Below, in pieces: positions 12,856-15,759 of a stretch of 15,759 nucleotides of DNA. Position 1 is the first letter of the stretch. Each line of letters begins with the position of its first letter. A program made the position numbers and the translations under genes. Source of the DNA: an uncultured bacterium (GTDB lineage: Bacteria > Planctomycetota > Uabimicrobiia > Uabimicrobiales > JABWCH01); the NCBI GenBank assembly GCA_938003875.1, contig CALKWO010000111.1, positions 1 through 15,759 of the forward strand, in the 5' to 3' direction. Below the pieces are notes generated by a model. That model had not been told where the DNA came from, ran no database searches, and saw only the letters and a program-made list of their open reading frames with translations.

Positions 12856-14242
12856 ACTTCAAATTAATCTGAGGAATCAGCCCCTTTGTCTCGAATTCAG
12901 GCTTTAGGAAGTGATAGCGGAATATTGCTTTGTTCTCTCTTAATGATCCGTCAAAGTCTCTGGGATTTATCCATACAAGGTATTCTTGCTTATATTGCTC
13001 TTGCTCTTCCTGGCTAAGGCCGTTCCAGGCTTCATCTATCAGCCTGTCCAACTTTTCTCTTGGTGTTTCTGGCTTTTTGGCTACTCCCTGCGAGAAGCTC
13101 CAGCCATCCATAAAGGCTTTGTATACCCAACCTACTTTGGGTGCATTGCCTTCTTGTAGCTGCTTTTCATAAGCTGCTTTTATACCTGGGTAATGCTTTG
13201 CTACATGCTCCAATGGTAGAGAGGCTATTTCTTTTTTCCTGGCTTTGTGGAAATGCGGTATGGTATCCAGCCAGTTCAAGGCTTCCAGATATTTTTCTTG
13301 ATCCTGTGGCTTTACGCTTTGGTCTGGCATTTTTTCTGGTGGTGCAGGCAGGACTTTTTCCAGCATTTTCTTAGAATCTTCCTCTTTGGCTTGTGCTGCT
13401 GCTTTCAGTATCTCTGGCGTTATTTCTATGGGTAAGGCATACTTGCTTGCGTATGTAAAAATACAATGCTCTCTCATCGGATCGAATTTGTAGCTCTTTA
13501 GATAGCCTTTTTCTATTAGTGGTTGGGCTATGTTGGCTAAGGTTCTACGCCTACGAGTACTATGCTGATCTAGCACAGGAAGCCAGCGGCAAAGCAATTC
13601 TTCAGAAATGATAAATTCTCCTTGTATACTGTGATAGCGTCTTTTTTCCAGATATTCATACAGTCTACGCGATAACCCTTCTGGTAAAGCTCTATACCAG
13701 GACATTTCCAAGAGCTGGTAGTATTGATTTTCCAAATTTTTTTTTAGCTCTGTTGGAAAGATGATAGTATTTTTACTTCTGCGCTTATTATTCAAATTTT
13801 TGAACTTTGGATCAAAAGCAAAAAGACTTGCACTATCATATAGGGAAAAATATACATCAAGAGATTCTGTTCTATCTCTTTTTTTCAGCAGAAAACACTT
13901 AGAAAATTCATATCGAGCCATGCTAAGCCTTTTCATAGCTTCTCGTATCTGCTTTACATAGTCTTTAGGAGGGTTTAAATGAAGCTCTCTTGCAATATCA
14001 CTGTAGTTGAAGATAACATTTTCTTGCATCCCTTGTTTAATCCAAATTCTCATCGTAGCGGTGTAAACATCTTGTTCAAAGCTACCAGGAACACCATAGC
14101 AACAATCACATCTTAGCTGATATTCTTTATTTCCATCTTTCCATTTCGTAATTATTGTATTTGGCCTTTTCCCCTTCCCAAAATGAAAGAGAGGCAATTG
14201 AACAGAGTTATTTTCTTTAGCATAAAGTTCTTGATAATTCAT
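12854..14242 (-). CDS. repA: Plasmid replication initiator protein (RepA family)
   Basis: A 462-residue initiator that would bind the upstream iterons and open the plasmid origin for the host helicase. It begins MNYQELYAKENNSVQLPLFH and continues with a region rich in aromatic and basic residues. Two winged-helix-like parts follow: about 55-140, with DVYTATMRIWIKQG and YSDIARELHL, and about 180-275, with RRLYEYLEKRR, EFIISEELLCRWLP and a basic TRRRR stretch. This layout is typical of the RepA (RPA) initiators of Gram-negative plasmids. The C-terminal 180 residues are charged and helical, with a proline-rich linker near 300-315. The ATG at 14242 has TAGGAAAA upstream. Control signals lie next to it: a palindrome and inverted iteron in the leader, a promoter at 14312-14339 and four direct iterons behind it, pointing to autorepression. 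Confidence 0.88.
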   Translation of the reverse strand: MNYQELYAKENNSVQLPLFHFGKGKRPNTIITKWKDGNKEYQLRCDCCYGVPGSFEQDVYTATMRIWIKQGMQENVIFNYSDIARELHLNPPKDYVKQIREAMKRLSMARYEFSKCFLLKKRDRTESLDVYFSLYDSASLFAFDPKFKNLNNKRRSKNTIIFPTELKKNLENQYYQLLEMSWYRALPEGLSRRLYEYLEKRRYHSIQGEFIISEELLCRWLPVLDQHSTRRRRTLANIAQPLIEKGYLKSYKFDPMREHCIFTYASKYALPIEITPEILKAAAQAKEEDSKKMLEKVLPAPPEKMPDQSVKPQDQEKYLEALNWLDTIPHFHKARKKEIASLPLEHVAKHYPGIKAAYEKQLQEGNAPKVGWVYKAFMDGWSFSQGVAKKPETPREKLDRLIDEAWNGLSQEEQEQYKQEYLVWINPRDFDGSLRENKAIFRYHFLKPEFETKGLIPQINLK

Positions 14243-14253
14243 GATTTTTTCCT

Positions 14254-14279
14254 ATACCAAAATGGTATTGCCACCCGAA
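14254..14279 (-). promoter_or_regulatory. repA operator: palindrome plus inverted iteron
   Basis: ATACCA-AAA-TGGTAT (14254-14268) is a perfect palindrome. It overlaps ATTGCCACCCGAA (14267-14279), the inverse of the iteron core TTCGGGTGGCAA. Both are in the leader of repA, downstream of its promoter, a usual place for initiator autorepression. Confidence 0.7.
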
Positions 14280-14311
14280 TAGACAATAAAAATATGGCAA
14301 GTTTTTTAGTT

Positions 14312-14339
14312 ACTATACCATAAATCTTCAAAAAATCAA
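14312..14339 (-). promoter_or_regulatory. Probable repA promoter
   Basis: On the minus strand TTGATT (14339-14334), 16 bp, TATAGT (14317-14312), with a TGG just before the -10. It lies between the iteron array and the leader operator. Confidence 0.55.
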
Positions 14340-14342
14340 CCA

Positions 14343-14427
14343 GATTTCGGGTGGCAACGACATTTTTTCGGGTGGCAACGACATTGATTTCGGGTGGCAA
14401 CGACATTGATTTCGGGTGGCAACGACA
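14343..14427 (+). repeat. Replication origin iterons (four direct repeats)
   Basis: Four copies of GATTTCGGGTGGCAACGACA with identical cores, the CGGG starting at 14348, 14369, 14391 and 14413. The steps are 21, 22 and 22 bp, two helical turns, so all copies face the same side of the DNA. The second copy has TTTTTT in place of TGATTT before the core. The array lies directly upstream of repA and is the expected RepA binding site and part of the vegetative origin. Confidence 0.92.
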
Positions 14428-14661
14428 AAAAAACTGCCATAACTCTTTTAATAGCAAGACTTACGTCCCATATATCCTATAGATATATCCTATAATATAA
14501 TAACAATAAGGAAGCGTCTTTTTGAATTAAGAAAAACCTATCAAAAGAGAAGTAAATAGGTTTGTTGTTATTGTTTTTTTCGCTTACGCTTAAAAAGAAA
14601 AAGAAGAAAATGCCAAACAAAAAAGAAAAAGTCTGCAACAAAAATTAGGGAGAAAATAATC
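14428..14661. other. A+T-rich origin flank with short direct repeats
   Basis: Beyond the iterons is ATATATCCTATA twice (14470-14481 and 14483-14494, 13-bp step), followed by pure A/T, a possible strand-opening region. An 8-bp stem (14534-14541 with 14556-14563) is followed after ten bases by a T-tract near 14574-14580, a weak plus-strand terminator. I find no gene. No perfect DnaA box (TTATNCACA) was found by eye. Confidence 0.5.
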
Positions 14662-14820
14662 TTGCGCCGGCGTGCCAGGTACAAGGCAAGCTGGATAGCT
14701 TATCAGCCAGTCTTGCCTAATCTGCTATTCAGCCAGTCCAGCTCTTCTCTCCTCAGATTTAGCCAGGCTTTGCTCTTCTTGCCAGGCTGTAGGCATGGCA
14801 GGCTTTGGATGCCTGGTTTT
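14662..14820. repeat. G+C-rich dispersed repeat block C
   Basis: The third block of the family of 4441-5002. It contains exact copies of TATCAGCCAGTCTTGC (14701-14716) and AGCCAGGCTTTGCTCTT (14761-14777), and many GCCAGGCT, GGCAAG and GGCATGG words. It sits beside the origin, about 9.7 kb from block A. The open frames in it on both strands are composition artefacts. Confidence 0.85.
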
Positions 14821-14842
14821 TCTTTTACTCTTTGGCTTCTAT

Positions 14843-14863
14843 CTGGGGGGAAATTCCCCCCAG
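14843..14863. other. G6/C6 palindrome
   Basis: CTGGGGGGAA-A-TTCCCCCCAG is a perfect inverted repeat. It is followed by a second C6 run, then a run of ten A and T6 at 14886-14891. The second C6 could compete for the G6 arm. It may be a terminator or a structured origin/transfer element; no gene ends directly before it. Confidence 0.55.
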
Positions 14864-14913
14864 GCCCCCCTTTAAAAAAAAAAGATTTTTTGCTCCAGGT
14901 CGTTAGTCGGCTT

Positions 14914-15020
14914 ATCGTTTTCATGTACGGCAAAACCAGCCATGTTTCTATTGCAATACACGTCTGTACCTTGATGTTTTCAATACTCGCTTTCTGTGTG
15001 GTTTTGCCTATGAAAACGAT
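14914..15020. repeat. Long inverted repeat with 60-base loop
   Basis: The left arm 14914-14938 (ATCGTTTTCAT then GGCAAAACCA) is complementary to the right arm 14999-15020, apart from a few bases between the two conserved halves. The loop includes the palindrome TATTGCAATA. Nothing here looks coding. Such large hairpins occur at transfer origins, single-strand origins and recombination cassettes. Confidence 0.75.
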
Positions 15021-15058
15021 GCCGGCGGAGCTTCCTTCTTTTTCGTGAGTCTCTATAA

Positions 15059-15070
15059 TTAAGTGCCCCC
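15059..15070 (+). other. Possible transfer-origin nick motif (MOBQ-like)
   Basis: TTAAGTGCCCCC resembles the TAAGTGCGCCCT nick region of IncQ/RSF1010-type oriTs. It lies 39 bp after the long inverted repeat. The short adjacent inverted repeat usual at such sites is not evident and no relaxase gene is in the window, so this is a weak call. Confidence 0.25.
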
Positions 15071-15249
15071 AAACCCAGTACCCCTAAAAACCAATTTCCC
15101 ACCTCGAAAGGCTTTCTTGTCTTCCTTGCATAAGTCTGTGCGGAGTAAAAATCAACTATATTTTTGGGCTATGGATGCTATTCTTTTTTTCTATACTTTT
15201 GGCATAAAGATTGCTAAATTTTTCTAATAAACTTTTTAAAGGGTTCAAA
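15071..15249. other. Leader region of the small HTH gene
   Basis: No gene seen. TTGGCA near 15199 with an A/T-rich box 18 bp downstream (TCTAAT) could be the promoter of the HTH gene at 15250, but it is weak. Confidence 0.35.
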
Positions 15250-15483
15250 ATGATACTCACTATTAAAGATGCAGCTAAATATTTAGGCATCAGTTCCAGA
15301 ACTGTACAAAGATTAATCAATGAAGGCAATTTCCCCCAACCTATTAGCCAAACGGATTTTGGAAAAGATTTTACTGGTGCTAATATGCGAAAGCTTCGGT
15401 GTTGGAAAGAGGAAGATTTAGATCAATTCAAGCTCAGTTTACGTTCCCCAGGTAGACCTAAAGTTGACAAAAATTGTCACTAA
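15250..15483 (+). CDS. Excisionase/AlpA-like HTH protein, 77 aa
   Basis: A small DNA-binding protein with a MerR/Xis-type winged helix at the N-terminus: LTIKDAAKYLGISSRTVQRLINEG (residues 3-26), in which DAAKYLGIS-RTVQRLI is the helix-turn-helix. Then comes a wing-like FPQPI, a basic segment and WKEEDLDQF (52-60), as in AlpA-like regulators and excisionases. I chose the ATG at 15250, with AAAGGG six bases upstream, over an in-frame TTG at 15211 without one. No integrase is visible nearby, so a role in plasmid regulation or partition is as likely as excision. Its last codons (VDKNCH) are written in the first of three operator-like boxes, so the end of the gene is also a candidate binding site. 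Confidence 0.75.
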   Translation: MILTIKDAAKYLGISSRTVQRLINEGNFPQPISQTDFGKDFTGANMRKLRCWKEEDLDQFKLSLRSPGRPKVDKNCH

Positions 15484-15580
15484 ATATAGACAAATTGACA
15501 ATTTTTGTCACTATTTACCAATAATAAAAAAATAACTCCTTTCAAACCCTTGATTTTGTTGAACAAAAATTGTCACTATT
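15465..15580. repeat. Three operator-like palindromic boxes
   Basis: Box 1 TGACAA-AAA-TTGTCA (15465-15479) and box 2 TGACAA-TTT-TTGTCA (15496-15510) are perfect palindromes. Box 3 (15560-15575, TGAACAAAAATTGTCA) is imperfect. All three continue with CTAWWTA on the same side. Centre spacing is about 31 and 65 bp, near whole helical turns. They lie between two small HTH genes and upstream of the second one's promoter, so they are candidate binding sites for either protein, or a partition-site array. Confidence 0.75.
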
Positions 15581-15589
15581 TAGTGATTA

Positions 15590-15617
15590 TTTGGAACAAC
15601 TTTTGCACAAGGATAAT
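15590..15617 (+). promoter_or_regulatory. Candidate promoter of the right-end HTH gene
   Basis: TTTGGA (15590-15595), 16 bp, GATAAT (15612-15617), 46 bp before the start at 15663. It lies just downstream of the third operator-like box. Confidence 0.45.
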
Positions 15618-15662
15618 AAAGTAAAAGCAATTAATCTAATCTTTATGAAAGGAGTTTCAATC

Positions 15663-15759
15663 ATGAACTTAAGTATAAAACAAGCAGCCGAAAAAGCAAA
15701 TGTTTCCATTCCCACAATCCACAATTGGATAAAATCAGGCAAGCTATCCGCCACGAAGC
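15663..15759 (+). CDS. N-terminus of a MerR/excisionase-like HTH protein, runs off the right edge
   Basis: ATG at 15663 with AAAGGAG eight bases upstream; the frame stays open to the window end (32 codons). The visible part, LSIKQAAEKANVSIPTIHNW then IKSGKLSATK, is a typical MerR/Xis-like helix-turn-helix start: AAEKANVS is the first helix and turn, PTIHNWIKSGKL the recognition helix and wing. Full length and C-terminal domain are outside the window, so whether it is a partition, replication-control or excision protein cannot be told. It follows the 77-aa HTH gene after 179 bp containing the three boxes. Confidence 0.8.
   Translation, partial: MNLSIKQAAEKANVSIPTIHNWIKSGKLSATK

Noticed and set aside
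14343..14427. CRISPR-like array
   Set aside because: The 21-22 bp repeats are contiguous with no unique spacers and sit directly upstream of repA, so they are iterons.
14239..14457. Minus-strand open frame through the iterons
   Set aside because: It is simply the iteron array translated, lies upstream of and overlaps the repA start, and has no ribosome-binding site.

Overview
The window reads as part of a low-G+C bacterial plasmid, or of a plasmid-derived element. The strongest evidence is a RepA-type replication initiator (12854-14242, minus strand) with four iterons directly upstream, an inverted iteron and a palindrome in its leader, and small excisionase/MerR-like HTH genes at the right end. 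The RepA family is typical of Gram-negative bacteria, and the signal-peptide-bearing and NatAB-like proteins fit that. The species cannot be named from this sequence. Base composition is patchy: most genes are strongly A+T rich, 9301-9360 has only 4 G/C in 60, while 4621-4680 has 37 in 60.

Layout. (1) 1-397, minus strand: the N-terminal part of a gene leaving the window. (2) 618-4269, plus: a compact restriction-modification pair, a fused two-domain Dam/FokI-type adenine methyltransferase and an AlwI/PleI/MlyI-type endonuclease, 10 bp apart. (3) 4441-5606: two blocks of a G+C-rich dispersed repeat family flanking a small cysteine-rich zinc-ribbon-like gene; a third block lies beside the replication origin near 14.7 kb. 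(4) 9411 down to 5710, minus: a transcription unit with a duplicated promoter-like module, five very small ORFs with good ribosome-binding sites (20, 23, 24, 21 and 39 codons), hairpins between most of them, then an ABC ATPase, an ABC-2 permease and a secreted protein. (5) 9616-12802, plus: three genes of unknown function, including a protein with an internal duplication and a 585-residue protein with a Lon(S16)-like N-terminus, one membrane segment and ankyrin-like C-terminal motifs. (6) 12809-14500: bidirectional terminator, repA, operator, promoter and iterons. (7) 14660-15759: repeat block, a long inverted repeat and a possible MOBQ-like nick motif, then two small HTH genes separated by three operator-like boxes.

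The most interesting unit is the minus-strand peptide/ABC operon. The short ORFs encode hydrophobic single-helix peptides, three of which share an M-x-G-[IVA]-E-[VA] start, plus a proline-rich peptide. Two units arose by a tandem duplication of about 137 bp. Their place directly upstream of a NatAB-like ABC exporter suggests a multi-peptide secretion or self-immunity system (leaderless bacteriocin-like or PSM-like). That role is inference; the ORFs, ribosome-binding sites, hairpins and duplications are visible in the sequence.
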